A DNA stretch of 64,000 bases from CAYSCW01 sp964429795 (GTDB lineage Bacteria > Acidobacteriota > Aminicenantia > Aminicenantales > Aminicenantaceae): NCBI GenBank assembly GCA_964429795.1, contig CAYSCW010000004.1, positions 88,496 to 152,495 of the forward strand. The letters are read 5' to 3'. Below, piece after piece: positions 42,986-51,357 of the stretch (position 1 is its first letter; each line of letters starts with the position of its first letter). Both the position numbers and the translations under genes were made by a program. Below the pieces are notes generated by a model. The model worked only from the letters and a program-made list of their open reading frames with translations, searched no databases and was not told the DNA's origin.

Positions 42986-43492
42986 ATGAGAAAAAGCCTG
43001 GTAACATACCACAGCTTGACAGGAAATACTAAAAAGATAGCGGAAGCAATCTATGAAGCCCTGGAAGGAGAGAAAACCATAAAGCCCTTGGATGAAGTGG
43101 AAGATATCGAGGAATACCAGCTTGTTTTCATCGGGTTTCCTGTTCATTCTCACAGCGTTCCCTACAAGGTTGAACAATTCCTGAATAATATCCCCTCAGG
43201 AAAAAAAATCGCCCTTTTTTCTACTTATGGATCTCATACGGGAAGCCGATTGTCCAGAGCAGCCCTTGAACATGCGGTCGTTCTAGCTGCCAAAGGAAAA
43301 ATTTTGGGCACATTTTCTTGCCGAGGAAAAGTATCGGTAGAAGCCCTGGAAAAGCTAAAAAAATCTCCAGAGCACCAACTCTGGACAGAGATGGCCGCAT
43401 CAGCCCATACCCACCCAGACAAGAGTGATATCGCCGATGCTCAGAGCTTCGCCAGATGGATAATGGCTCTTCATTCACAAGAGCACAAATGA
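42986..43492 (+). CDS. Flavodoxin-family protein
   Basis: FMN-binding protein of 168 residues. The phosphate-binding loop is HSLTGNTKKIAEAIYEAL (residues 9-26). The 60s region VFIGFPVHSHSVPYKVEQF and the FSTYGSHTGS loop contact the isoalloxazine in this family. The C-terminus (HPDKSDIADAQSFARWI) is typical of the short flavodoxin-like proteins that act in anaerobic electron transfer. It appears monocistronic; the partner is unknown. Confidence 0.88.
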   Translation: MRKSLVTYHSLTGNTKKIAEAIYEALEGEKTIKPLDEVEDIEEYQLVFIGFPVHSHSVPYKVEQFLNNIPSGKKIALFSTYGSHTGSRLSRAALEHAVVLAAKGKILGTFSCRGKVSVEALEKLKKSPEHQLWTEMAASAHTHPDKSDIADAQSFARWIMALHSQEHK

Positions 43493-43606
43493 TTCCTTCG
43501 GAAAAGAATCCCCCTTCATAAACTCAAAAAGAAAGCCGACAAAAATGGATAAGAAATGGGGAGGGCTGACCGCTCAGCATCAACCTCTTTCGCGGTTATC
43601 CGGGCC

Positions 43607-44542
43607 TTAACCTCCTCTGACCTCTTTCACCAATTTTTCTGCCACAGTATAAGGATCGATCTCTCTTTTAAAGATTCTCTCCACATATCCTTCCCACTCA
43701 GAGTTTCGGATATTCTGGGCGACTTCCTGGTAGATTCTCTCTGTGATGATATCTTTGAGCATCCAAGATATAAATCTCTTCCTTCTCGCTTCCTGTTGCT
43801 TGCGGTTTTTACTTGAAATGAGCCTGTGGATTTCACCAATCAATCCTTCTATTCCTTCCCCCTCGGTGGCCACTGTTTTGACCACAGGTATCGATTCCTC
43901 CTTTTTCAGACCCATGTCCAGCACAGCCTTCAGCTGTCTCTCTACTCTCTCCGTCTCCGGTGAATCAGCTTTATTAAGCACAAAGATATCAGCTATCTCC
44001 ATAACACCTGCCTTGAAGATCTGGATGTCATCCCCTGAACCGGGGAACAAAACCACCACAACCACATCAGCCAGTTTGACCACCTCTACTTCGTCCTGAC
44101 CAACCCCCACCGTCTCCACAAGAATAAGGTCCTTGCCTGCTGCTTCAAGGACGGTGATCGCTTCCCCAGTGGTCTTGGCCAACCCGCCCAGATGGCCCCG
44201 GGTAGCCATACTCCTGATGAAGACTTCCGGGTCAATGCTATGCCGCATCATTCGGATGCGATCGCCAAGGATAGCGCCTCCACTGAAAGGACTGGAAGGA
44301 TCCACAGCCACGATACCGATTTTCTTTTCTCTCTTCCGGAGGAGGGGAATCATCTGGTCAACCAAAGTGCTCTTGCCAGAGCCGGGGGAGCCAGTGATTC
44401 CGACCACCACGGAACGGCCGCTATGAGTAAATATCTTCTTCAACAGTTCTCGCGCTTGGCGGCCCTCATCTTCTACCATGGAGATCGCCTTGGCAATTGC
44501 TCTCGGATTGCCCTTAAGCAATTCCTTCGCAATACCGACCAT
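43607..44542 (-). CDS. meaB: MeaB/ArgK-type GTPase, methylmalonyl-CoA mutase chaperone
   Basis: G-protein of 311 residues. Walker A is GSPGSGKS (51-58). The MeaB signatures are VDPSSPFSGGAILGDRIRM, FIRSMATRGHLGG and LVETVGVGQDEVEV, and the base-recognition motif is NKAD. The family loads and protects adenosylcobalamin in methylmalonyl-CoA mutase or isobutyryl-CoA mutase. No mutase gene is in the window. The next gene upstream on the same strand is an acyl-CoA dehydrogenase, consistent with short- or branched-chain acyl-CoA metabolism. Confidence 0.94.
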   Translation of the reverse strand: MVGIAKELLKGNPRAIAKAISMVEDEGRQARELLKKIFTHSGRSVVVGITGSPGSGKSTLVDQMIPLLRKREKKIGIVAVDPSSPFSGGAILGDRIRMMRHSIDPEVFIRSMATRGHLGGLAKTTGEAITVLEAAGKDLILVETVGVGQDEVEVVKLADVVVVVLFPGSGDDIQIFKAGVMEIADIFVLNKADSPETERVERQLKAVLDMGLKKEESIPVVKTVATEGEGIEGLIGEIHRLISSKNRKQQEARRKRFISWMLKDIITERIYQEVAQNIRNSEWEGYVERIFKREIDPYTVAEKLVKEVRGG

Positions 44543-44618
44543 TTCTCCTTCTACTTCTTATTTATTGACAAGATTCTTTTGGACTGAATTCTGAGATTGG
44601 TTCTTCTTTGGATTGGAA

Positions 44619-45764
44619 TCAATACTCAGAAAGGACTTTATGGGCAATGATCCAACGTTGAATCTCAGATGTCCCTTCTCCGATAGTGGCCAGTTTTGAA
44701 TCCCTGTAGAACTTCTCTACGGGATAATCCTTGGTAAAGCCATATCCTCCGAATATCTGTACCGCCATGGAGGAAGCTTTCACCGCAAGCTCACTGGCGA
44801 AAAGCTTGGCCATAGCCGATTCCTTTGGAATCTTCTTCCCCTGATCCTCAAGAAATGCCGCCCGATAGGTCAGGAGACGAGCCGCTTCCAGCTCTGTAAA
44901 CCCATCGGCAAGCATCCATTGGATCGCCTGGAAATTGGCGATGGGCTGATTAAACTGGACCCTCTCCTTGGAATATTTGAGGCTCTCCTCCAAAGCTCCG
45001 GCAGCGATGCCCAGAGAAAATCCAGCGATACTGACTCTGCCCCCATCCAGGATAGCCATGGCCTGTCTGTATCCTTTTCCTTCCTCCCCAACCAAGTTTT
45101 CCGCAGGAACCTGGACATCTTCGAATATAAGCTCAGAAGTATCAGCCGATCTAATTCCTAATTTATCTTCCTTTTTCCCTGGTTTAAATCCTTCCATCCC
45201 CTTCTCCAGGATAAAAGCAGAGACACCATCCCTTCCCTTCTCAGGATCTGTGACCGCCACCACCACGGCAATCTCAGCCAAGGAGCCATTGGTGATAAAA
45301 AGCTTTGTGCCATTGAGAACCCAATGATCTCCTTTCTTCACAGCCTTGGTCCTGAGGGCAGCTGCATCAGAACCTGCTTCAGTCTCGGTCAGGCCCCAGG
45401 CTCCTAATGTCTGGCCAGAAGCCAATCGAGTCAGGTACTTTTTCTTCTGCTCTTCGTTGCAGAACATGTTGATGTGGTTTGAACAGAGAGAATTATGGGC
45501 AGCAACAACCAAGCCAACCGAAGGATCGACCTTGGAGATTTCCTCCAGGATGAGGACGTAGTCAACATTTGAATAGCCAGCACCCTGATATTCTGGGGGG
45601 ATGATGATTCCTAACAGCCCCATCTCGCCCAGCTTCTTGGTTAATTCCTCTGGCCATTTTCCTTTCTCGTCGCTATCTTTGACAAGGGGTTGGATTTCCT
45701 TCTGGGCAAAATTCCTGATGGAATCCCTTAAAATTTCCTGTTCCTGGGTTAATAAAAAATCCAT
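44619..45764 (-). CDS. Acyl-CoA dehydrogenase (short/branched-chain type)
   Basis: FAD enzyme of 381 residues. The family signatures are GAWGLTETEAGSDAAALRTKA, FGGYGFTKDYPVEKFYRD and GEGTSEIQRWIIA; the Glu of EGTSEIQ is at the catalytic-base position of short-chain enzymes. It oxidises an acyl-CoA to the enoyl-CoA with electrons passed to ETF. No etfAB is nearby. It precedes meaB on the same strand by 76 bases, which makes a joint operon plausible. Confidence 0.94.
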   Translation of the reverse strand: MDFLLTQEQEILRDSIRNFAQKEIQPLVKDSDEKGKWPEELTKKLGEMGLLGIIIPPEYQGAGYSNVDYVLILEEISKVDPSVGLVVAAHNSLCSNHINMFCNEEQKKKYLTRLASGQTLGAWGLTETEAGSDAAALRTKAVKKGDHWVLNGTKLFITNGSLAEIAVVVAVTDPEKGRDGVSAFILEKGMEGFKPGKKEDKLGIRSADTSELIFEDVQVPAENLVGEEGKGYRQAMAILDGGRVSIAGFSLGIAAGALEESLKYSKERVQFNQPIANFQAIQWMLADGFTELEAARLLTYRAAFLEDQGKKIPKESAMAKLFASELAVKASSMAVQIFGGYGFTKDYPVEKFYRDSKLATIGEGTSEIQRWIIAHKVLSEY

Positions 45765-46028
45765 TCTCTCTCCCTTTATGAATTCATGACATGATTGAAT
45801 GAATGAGAATCATTTTTTTCTATGACAGTTAACCTGCATTATTCAGGAAGTCAAGGGACACGTTTCCGATTTCAGAAAATCGATACATGTCCTCAATTTC
45901 CCCTCTATTCCATGAAAGGTTTCGCATGTTTACGGATAATACAAGTTAGTAATTCTTTTCCATATTACTTTTTACTCCACGAACAATCAAGGAAATTTTT
46001 ATCTCCCTTATTTGACACTCCAGGGGAA

Positions 46029-46307
46029 ATGCTCTACATTGGAAAGGTGCAAATCATAAAGATTATTCTCTACACCTTCCTGATCTACATCGTCTATCTG
46101 ATCATCCGCTTCTTCCGCGCTTTGAGCAAAGTCAAAAAGTCACCACACCCACCAAGACCTGTTTCAGGATTCATGGTCAAGGACGAAATGTGTAACACCT
46201 ATCTTCCCAAGGAAGATGCCATAAGAGAAATCCATCAAGGAAAAGAATATTATTTTTGCTCAAACGAATGCCGTCAGAAATTCCTCCAGCAGAAGAAGCC
46301 TCAGTAA
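46029..46307 (+). CDS. Small membrane-anchored protein with TRASH/YHS-like metal site
   Basis: Protein of 92 residues, read from the ATG with AGGGG upstream; the open frame extends 69 codons further but that part has no protein-like features. A single N-terminal membrane helix (about 8-28, IIKIILYTFLIYIVYLIIRFF) is followed by a proline-rich linker. A domain with MVKDEMCNTYLPKEDAIREI and YYFCSNECRQKFL then gives a Cys-x(n)-CxxxC set like TRASH/YHS metal-binding domains. Metal sensing or trafficking is inferred. Upstream 45765-46028 shows no gene. Confidence 0.7.
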   Translation: MLYIGKVQIIKIILYTFLIYIVYLIIRFFRALSKVKKSPHPPRPVSGFMVKDEMCNTYLPKEDAIREIHQGKEYYFCSNECRQKFLQQKKPQ

Positions 46308-46402
46308 ATCGTCCTCGGCCTTCATCCTTTAAAAAGAAGGGGGGAAGTAATGAAAGTTTCTTTGAGTCTTCGTAAATTGCGGAGCTATTCAGCGAAAAAG
46401 CC

Positions 46403-46726
46403 TTATGGGGCCAGACTCCAGGCATCTATTGTGATTGCATCTGTAAGACTCTCTTGTTCGTGCACAAAGTTAGCAGGCATGATGTAGGAATCTCCACTTC
46501 TTATGATGATCTCCTCTTTCTTTCCCTCTTTACTGATGATGATCTTCTGCTCCCCTGCAAGGATGGTTGTCACCTGTTCATAGGAATGTTTGTGGGGAGG
46601 TACCTTGGAGCCTTTTTTATATTCAAATTTAGCCATGAGAACGTCCTTACCACAAGCAAGGGTCCTCCGGACTACCCCATCGAAAACATTAACTTCAGGT
46701 TGATTCTCTTTGCTTATTTTTAACAT
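46403..46726 (-). CDS. Small cupin-domain protein
   Basis: Single cupin domain of 107 residues. The first motif is PPHKHSYEQVTTILAGEQKI, giving His, His and Glu metal ligands. The second is GDSYIMPANFVHEQES, giving the last His. The length and VLMAKFEYKKGSKVPPHKH match stand-alone sugar- or metal-binding cupins (RmlC-like). No activity can be assigned. The acylphosphatase gene lies 64 bases upstream on the same strand. Confidence 0.85.
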   Translation of the reverse strand: MLKISKENQPEVNVFDGVVRRTLACGKDVLMAKFEYKKGSKVPPHKHSYEQVTTILAGEQKIIISKEGKKEEIIIRSGDSYIMPANFVHEQESLTDAITIDAWSLAP

Positions 46727-46790
46727 GCCGAACCCTTTCTTCGAGAAAATGTCCTCCTTTCAGAAAATAGAAGGAGGTTCTTTGAGGCTT

Positions 46791-47075
46791 TCAAAAATGG
46801 GCCCATGTGATCTGGAAATCGCTGAATTCTCCCTTGTATTCTTCCCAATTCACTTCCGCATTCTCCACATAAGCCATAGGGGGTCCTTCCCTTAATCGGG
46901 AAATGAGATCCTCTATTCTGTCTTTATCCCCTTCTGCCAAGATCTCAACCCGGCCATCCATCATGTTTCTAACCCAACCCGTAAGATGGAGAGAAGCAGC
47001 CCATCTTCTGGTGTGATCCCGGAAAAAGACTCCCTGGACTCGACCGGACACAAAGATATGGGCCCTAGCATTCAT
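46791..47075 (-). CDS. acyP: Acylphosphatase
   Basis: Enzyme of 94 residues that hydrolyses carboxyl-phosphate bonds such as acetyl phosphate. The signature GRVQGVFFRDHTRRWA holds the phosphate-binding Arg and GWVRNMMDGRVEI holds the catalytic Asn. Length is normal. Confidence 0.95.
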   Translation of the reverse strand: MNARAHIFVSGRVQGVFFRDHTRRWAASLHLTGWVRNMMDGRVEILAEGDKDRIEDLISRLREGPPMAYVENAEVNWEEYKGEFSDFQITWAHF

Positions 47076-47179
47076 CTCTTAAATCGCATCTATATTAACA
47101 CAACAGAGGAAAAACGTAAAATTGGCTTTTGTGCCTCTTTTCTTCTAAAATGAATGCGGTAAAGAAAGGCGCTCCTTTG

Positions 47180-47953
47180 GTGAAAAAAATTCTCCTTTCC
47201 GTAGCTGGATACGATCCCACTTCCGGCGCCGGAGTGCTTCTCGATGTGAATGTCTTCCGCTTCCTCGACTTTATGGGGATGGCCATCCTGACTGCTGTAA
47301 CTTCACAAAACACCAAAGTGGTTAACAAGATCCATAGCCTTCCGCCTGAATTTCTGTGGAGTCAGTACCAATCAATTAAAGAGGATGTTTCCCTCTCCGG
47401 CATCAAGGTAGGGATGGTTGCATCCAAAGAAAATATTCAGGTGGTTGCCAGGATTTTGTCCCAGCATTCCCGTATTCCCAGGGTAATTGACCCAGTCTTC
47501 AAATCCAGCTCGGGCCAGTGGCTTATTGACAAGGATGTTCTATCCAGTTATATCCAAGCCATCAAAGGAAAAGCCACTCTCCTCACTCCCAACCTGGAAG
47601 AGGCTGCGCTTATATCAAGGAATAGAGTCAGCACAGCCGATGAGATGAAGGAAGCTGCCGAAAAAATCTATGAAATCACCCGGATTCCCTGCCTGGTTAA
47701 AGGAGGACACCTGCCCAAACAAAAAATTGACTTCCTCTTTGACGGAAAAGAGTTTTTTGCTCTGGAAAAGGAAGAAATCAGGACAAGAGTCCACGGGACA
47801 GGATGTTTCTTCTCTTCAAGCCTTCTTGCCTATTTAGTCAAAGGCAATCCTCTTGATAAGGCCTTCTTCCTCGCCTCAAAGCTTACCCAAAGAGCCATCA
47901 GAAAGGCCCAGGCAATCGGCAAGGGCCAACACATCATCAACCTTCCTCTTTAA
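47180..47953 (+). CDS. thiD: Hydroxymethylpyrimidine/phosphomethylpyrimidine kinase
   Basis: Ribokinase-family kinase of 257 residues making HMP diphosphate for thiamine. The N-terminus VKKILLSVAGYDPTSGAG is the substrate loop. The C-terminal anion hole is VHGTGCFFSS. The GTG at 47180 is preferred as start: AAAGAAAGG lies ten bases upstream and the product then begins where other ThiD proteins do. Earlier in-frame ATG (47150) and GTG (47129) lack ribosome sites. No other thiamine gene is nearby; no TPP riboswitch is evident in the short upstream gap. Confidence 0.88.
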   Translation: MKKILLSVAGYDPTSGAGVLLDVNVFRFLDFMGMAILTAVTSQNTKVVNKIHSLPPEFLWSQYQSIKEDVSLSGIKVGMVASKENIQVVARILSQHSRIPRVIDPVFKSSSGQWLIDKDVLSSYIQAIKGKATLLTPNLEEAALISRNRVSTADEMKEAAEKIYEITRIPCLVKGGHLPKQKIDFLFDGKEFFALEKEEIRTRVHGTGCFFSSSLLAYLVKGNPLDKAFFLASKLTQRAIRKAQAIGKGQHIINLPL

Positions 47954-48017
47954 AGCCCGGAATCAGGCTTATTCAGGAATGAAAGCCTGAAGCAAAAATC
48001 TAGCCTCTAGCATAAAA

Positions 48018-49325
48018 TTAATGACGAGGCCTGAACTCAGAATCCTTTTTTCCTGTTTCTCCCACATTTGCCAAAAATCTTTGAAGAAGCACAGGACCGA
48101 TAATTTGATTGATAGCAATCACAGTCAAGACCAGTGCTTTGAATTCTCCTCCCCATGAAGGGAAAGTTCTCTCGATGATTATAGCCATTCCCAAAGCCAC
48201 CCCGGCCTGGGAGATGAAACCTGCCCAACTCTTCCTCTTGATGACTGAATCTTCTTTAGCCAGCTTACCTCCGGCATAGGTCCCGCAAAACTTGAGAATT
48301 CCTCTCCAGATGACAAAGGTAAGGGCTAAAATCCAGCTTGTCCGCAGGGCACCAAGGTCGATGGACGCTCCAGAAATGGCAAAAAATATGATAAAAACGG
48401 GAACAGAGCTTCTCTCTAGAGCATCGATCAGGCTTTCACCTTGTGATGAAAAATTTTTGACTAAAAAGCCAGCAAGCAAGCAGACAAGGAGAGGATGCCA
48501 CCCGAAGCTTTGTGAAATCTGATAGGTAAAGAAGGCAACACTCAATACGAATACAGTGATCTCTTTTTTGACAAATTTCAGATAAAAGGTGACTCCTATG
48601 CCCACAGCAATCCCTAAGAGAACAGAACCGCCGATCTCTGACAAAATATGGAGAAGAAATCCGAAATCAAACGCCTGTCCAGGGAAAACCAAGGACTTAG
48701 AGAAAGAAAGGGAAAAAGCAAAAAAGATGATCAGCGCAAAATCTTTGACCACAGCTACGCTCAGGACCAGATCCGTATATTTTCCTTTGGCCCGACTCTC
48801 GGTGATGACAGCTACAGTGGTGGAAGGCGAAGTGGCTGTAGCCAGAGTCCCCAGAAGAAGAGAGAGAGCCAAGACTTCAAGTCCGGGCTTTCCCGAAAAA
48901 AAGGGAAAGAACGAACGAAAAAGCCATACAAAAAGAATCACTCCACCCACGATAAAAACTGTCTGGAAAAAAACAAGAAAAGTAATGGCACGCCAGTTTC
49001 CTCTGAGCTTCTCTCGATCCATCTCTCCACCAGCGGTCAAAGCTATCAGACTTAAGGCCAATCCATCCAGGAGTTGCAAGTCATGGACTTCCCCTGTTTG
49101 CAGGAGTTTGAGAAGATAAGGGCCACAAACAATTCCTGCCAGAATATATCCCGTGATTTGAGGAAGCTTGAGTCGGTTGATATTCTTTCCCCCTAAAAAG
49201 GCAAAAATCATGATGAAACCCAGGGCAAGGGAGGACCCCTGTTCAGGAAGAGAAAAGGGAGCAGAGAGAGGACTTCTGAGAAAAAGCATAACCGCGAAGA
49301 CGAGGAAAAGGACAATAATGCTCAT
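48018..49325 (-). CDS. CPA-type cation:proton antiporter, catalytic-looking copy
   Basis: Membrane protein of 435 residues with about 12 helices, Kef/NhaA-like fold. The inverted-repeat features are visible: GYILAGIVCGPYLL in the first half and SGASIDLGALRTSW later. The discontinuous-helix region is TATSPSTTVAVI, followed by the helix with Asp in VAVVKDFALIIFF, the position of the ion-binding acidic residue. There is no RCK/TrkA-N domain. It overlaps its paralogue by four bases and ends the operon. Confidence 0.85.
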   Translation of the reverse strand: MSIIVLFLVFAVMLFLRSPLSAPFSLPEQGSSLALGFIMIFAFLGGKNINRLKLPQITGYILAGIVCGPYLLKLLQTGEVHDLQLLDGLALSLIALTAGGEMDREKLRGNWRAITFLVFFQTVFIVGGVILFVWLFRSFFPFFSGKPGLEVLALSLLLGTLATATSPSTTVAVITESRAKGKYTDLVLSVAVVKDFALIIFFAFSLSFSKSLVFPGQAFDFGFLLHILSEIGGSVLLGIAVGIGVTFYLKFVKKEITVFVLSVAFFTYQISQSFGWHPLLVCLLAGFLVKNFSSQGESLIDALERSSVPVFIIFFAISGASIDLGALRTSWILALTFVIWRGILKFCGTYAGGKLAKEDSVIKRKSWAGFISQAGVALGMAIIIERTFPSWGGEFKALVLTVIAINQIIGPVLLQRFLANVGETGKKDSEFRPRH

Positions 49326-50530
49326 TCTTCCGACTCAAGCCTTAACAGAGATATTTTCAAAGCCCAGGGGCTAACAAACTCACTGATGATGATGGAAAGG
49401 AGAGCTGCGGAAAAAAAGATATCGGTAAGAGGCAATGGATACATCAATTTGATACTGATGGCAAATGCCACCGCTATGCCTCCTGGGGAGAGAAAGCAGA
49501 GGCCGAAACGGAAAGGAAGAGGATAGGGAAAGTCAAGCAATCCGCCAACAGGCTTCAGAGGAAGAGAAAAACCAATAACCCTCAAAATCACAATAAGCCC
49601 GACTAATATGGCAATAGTGTATTCGAAATCGAGTTCCCATAGAGCTCCGATGAGTATCAAAAAAGTTATATAGAAAGGCTTCTCTGCCGAGAGGAGAAGA
49701 GGGTATATTTTCTCTTGAATCCTGGTAAGGTTGGATAAGGTTACGCCCATGACCATGCAGACACAGAGAGGAGGAAGGTTGAAAAAGAAGGCAGCACCGG
49801 ATGCGAAAAACACCAAACTTAAAAGAAAGACAAAAACATCCTGTTCCCTGGCTCTCTTTCTGGTGAGAAGATGGAAGACAGATCCGATTAAAAGAGCAAA
49901 GAGGAGCAAAGAAGAAAAAAGGATAAGACCTTCCAAAAAGATCTTCTGCGCAGAAAAGGGATAGCGCCAAAAAGATGAAATGAGGATCAAGCCGCTAACC
50001 GCCCAAAATCCACTGACGCTGACTAGAAATCGCGCCAGATAATAATAATCTCCCTTCCTGGGTAGCATCGAAGTGGCAAAATTGAGGAGAGTAGGTGAGC
50101 TGAGACTTGCCAGAAGACCAAAGGCCACCGCCATCCCGTAAAGAAGATAGGAGGGTTGAGACGAAAATAAAACAGACAAAATCCAGGCAAAGGACAGGCT
50201 AACTAGAGCAAAAACGAAAAAAGACTGCAGAAAAGAAAGACCGATGAATTTTCGGGGGAACCGTCGAAGATAACGAAATTCAAGCTGAAAGCCGAACAGA
50301 AATCCAATCCAACCTAATCCCAAACTGATCAGAGGATGAAGCCCTTTGAGCACCTCTGGACTCAAAACATTGAGTCCATGTTTACCCAGGACAATGCCCA
50401 AAAAGACATAGATCAATCCGGAAAGAATGAAATAATTGGTGGGGGTGAGGAATTTCTTTCCCCTGAAAAGGAAGCGAGAGCCGAGAAAGGCGATGAGGAT
50501 AAGAAAGCCAAAAGCAAAAAAGACTTTCAT
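49322..50530 (-). CDS. CPA-type antiporter paralogue lacking the acidic site
   Basis: Membrane protein of 402 residues with about 12 helices and the same fold as the next gene. Where that protein has TSPSTTVAVI and then VVKDFALI, this one has LSSPTLLNFATS and then LVSVSGFWAVSG, so the Asp is replaced and no acid is seen nearby. The pair overlaps by four bases. A regulatory or heterodimer-partner role is inferred from the missing residue and coupling. It follows the PII-like gene by five bases. Confidence 0.8.
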   Translation of the reverse strand: MKVFFAFGFLILIAFLGSRFLFRGKKFLTPTNYFILSGLIYVFLGIVLGKHGLNVLSPEVLKGLHPLISLGLGWIGFLFGFQLEFRYLRRFPRKFIGLSFLQSFFVFALVSLSFAWILSVLFSSQPSYLLYGMAVAFGLLASLSSPTLLNFATSMLPRKGDYYYLARFLVSVSGFWAVSGLILISSFWRYPFSAQKIFLEGLILFSSLLLFALLIGSVFHLLTRKRAREQDVFVFLLSLVFFASGAAFFFNLPPLCVCMVMGVTLSNLTRIQEKIYPLLLSAEKPFYITFLILIGALWELDFEYTIAILVGLIVILRVIGFSLPLKPVGGLLDFPYPLPFRFGLCFLSPGGIAVAFAISIKLMYPLPLTDIFFSAALLSIIISEFVSPWALKISLLRLESEE

Positions 50531-50535
50531 AAAGA

Positions 50536-50871
50536 TTAAATTTCTGGCTTCAAGCCTTCCACTCTCTCTATGGGAATAGTGAAGACAATTCCTGTTCCTG
50601 GCTGGTTTATGTCTCCCAAAATATTACGCAGAAGCTCGATGGCCGGCTTTTCTTTCTCATCTCGGATAGCAGAAAAAATAGTCTTGTTGTGAGGTTTATT
50701 GCCGGTAAACATGAATCTCAATCCGGCAAAAATGGGAACTTCCTCAGAAAGGATATGGCCCATACCAATGCTGTCTATCACAGTGGCCCCTGTGATACCG
50801 ATTTCAATAAAGCCTTCCAGCACTTCCTCCAGTTTTTCCACCTTGTTGAGTATCACTATTAAAAGTTTCAT
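50536..50871 (-). CDS. PII-like small signalling protein
   Basis: Protein of 111 residues with a PII-type ferredoxin-like pattern. Strand MKLLIVILNKVEKLEEVLEG is followed by the GITGATVIDSIGMG segment that matches the GATV/iDvrGfG region of PII. A variable T-loop follows, with a C-terminal GTGIVFTIPIERVEGL strand. The uridylylated Tyr of GlnB is not recognisable. Such PII-like proteins (SbtB, PstA types) bind nucleotides and control transporters. It overlaps the EIIA-like gene as TGATG and precedes two antiporters, so it probably regulates them. Confidence 0.75.
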   Translation of the reverse strand: MKLLIVILNKVEKLEEVLEGFIEIGITGATVIDSIGMGHILSEEVPIFAGLRFMFTGNKPHNKTIFSAIRDEKEKPAIELLRNILGDINQPGTGIVFTIPIERVEGLKPEI

Positions 50872-51332
50872 CAGATCTTTACTTCTTCTTCCTCAAATAT
50901 CGAACAGATATCACTGGGAGATTTGGCCTTTTTTATCTTCTCCACGACTCTGGTTTCCTTTACCAGCCGGCAGATATGGGCCAGGACCTTTAGCTGATAA
51001 CCAGGATTGTCTTTAGTGCCCAACAGGAGAAGAATGACATAGGTCAGCCTCTGGTCTGCCGCCTCAAAATCCATACCTTTTCTTATTAATGCCAGAGCAA
51101 GAAGAGGCTTCTTAATCTTATCCGTTAAAGCATGTGGAACGGCAATCCCCTTCTCCAAACCAGTACTTCCCAGGCCTTCTCTCTTCAAGAGTTCACCCAA
51201 GATTACCTTTTCTTCAGTTATCAATCCCCTTTTTTTAAGGCCTGAAACAAATTCTTCCAGAATTTCTCTTTTATCTCCAGGCTTCAAATCCAGAAAAATA
51301 TGATCTTCTGTTAAAAGTCCGCAGATCTTCAT
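50871..51332 (-). CDS. PTS EIIA-like (PtsN/fructose type) protein
   Basis: EIIA domain protein of 153 residues. The phosphorylatable His67 is in STGLEKGIAVPHALTD. The later block GTKDNPGYQLKVLAHICRLVK is also typical of the fructose/nitrogen class. No EIIB, EIIC, HPr or EI gene is present, so sugar transport is unlikely. EIIA-Ntr proteins regulate potassium transporters in enterobacteria, and here the gene leads into a PII-like protein and two antiporters. It starts 25 bases after the penicillin acylase gene. Confidence 0.87.
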   Translation of the reverse strand: MKICGLLTEDHIFLDLKPGDKREILEEFVSGLKKRGLITEEKVILGELLKREGLGSTGLEKGIAVPHALTDKIKKPLLALALIRKGMDFEAADQRLTYVILLLLGTKDNPGYQLKVLAHICRLVKETRVVEKIKKAKSPSDICSIFEEEEVKI

Positions 51333-51357
51333 CTTTCACCCCTCTTCTTATTTTTCA

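Noticed and set aside
45797..45815. Fur-box-like AATGAGAATCATT near the acyl-CoA dehydrogenase start
   Set aside because: By eye about 13 of 19 positions match the consensus, and no iron gene is adjacent; too weak to call.
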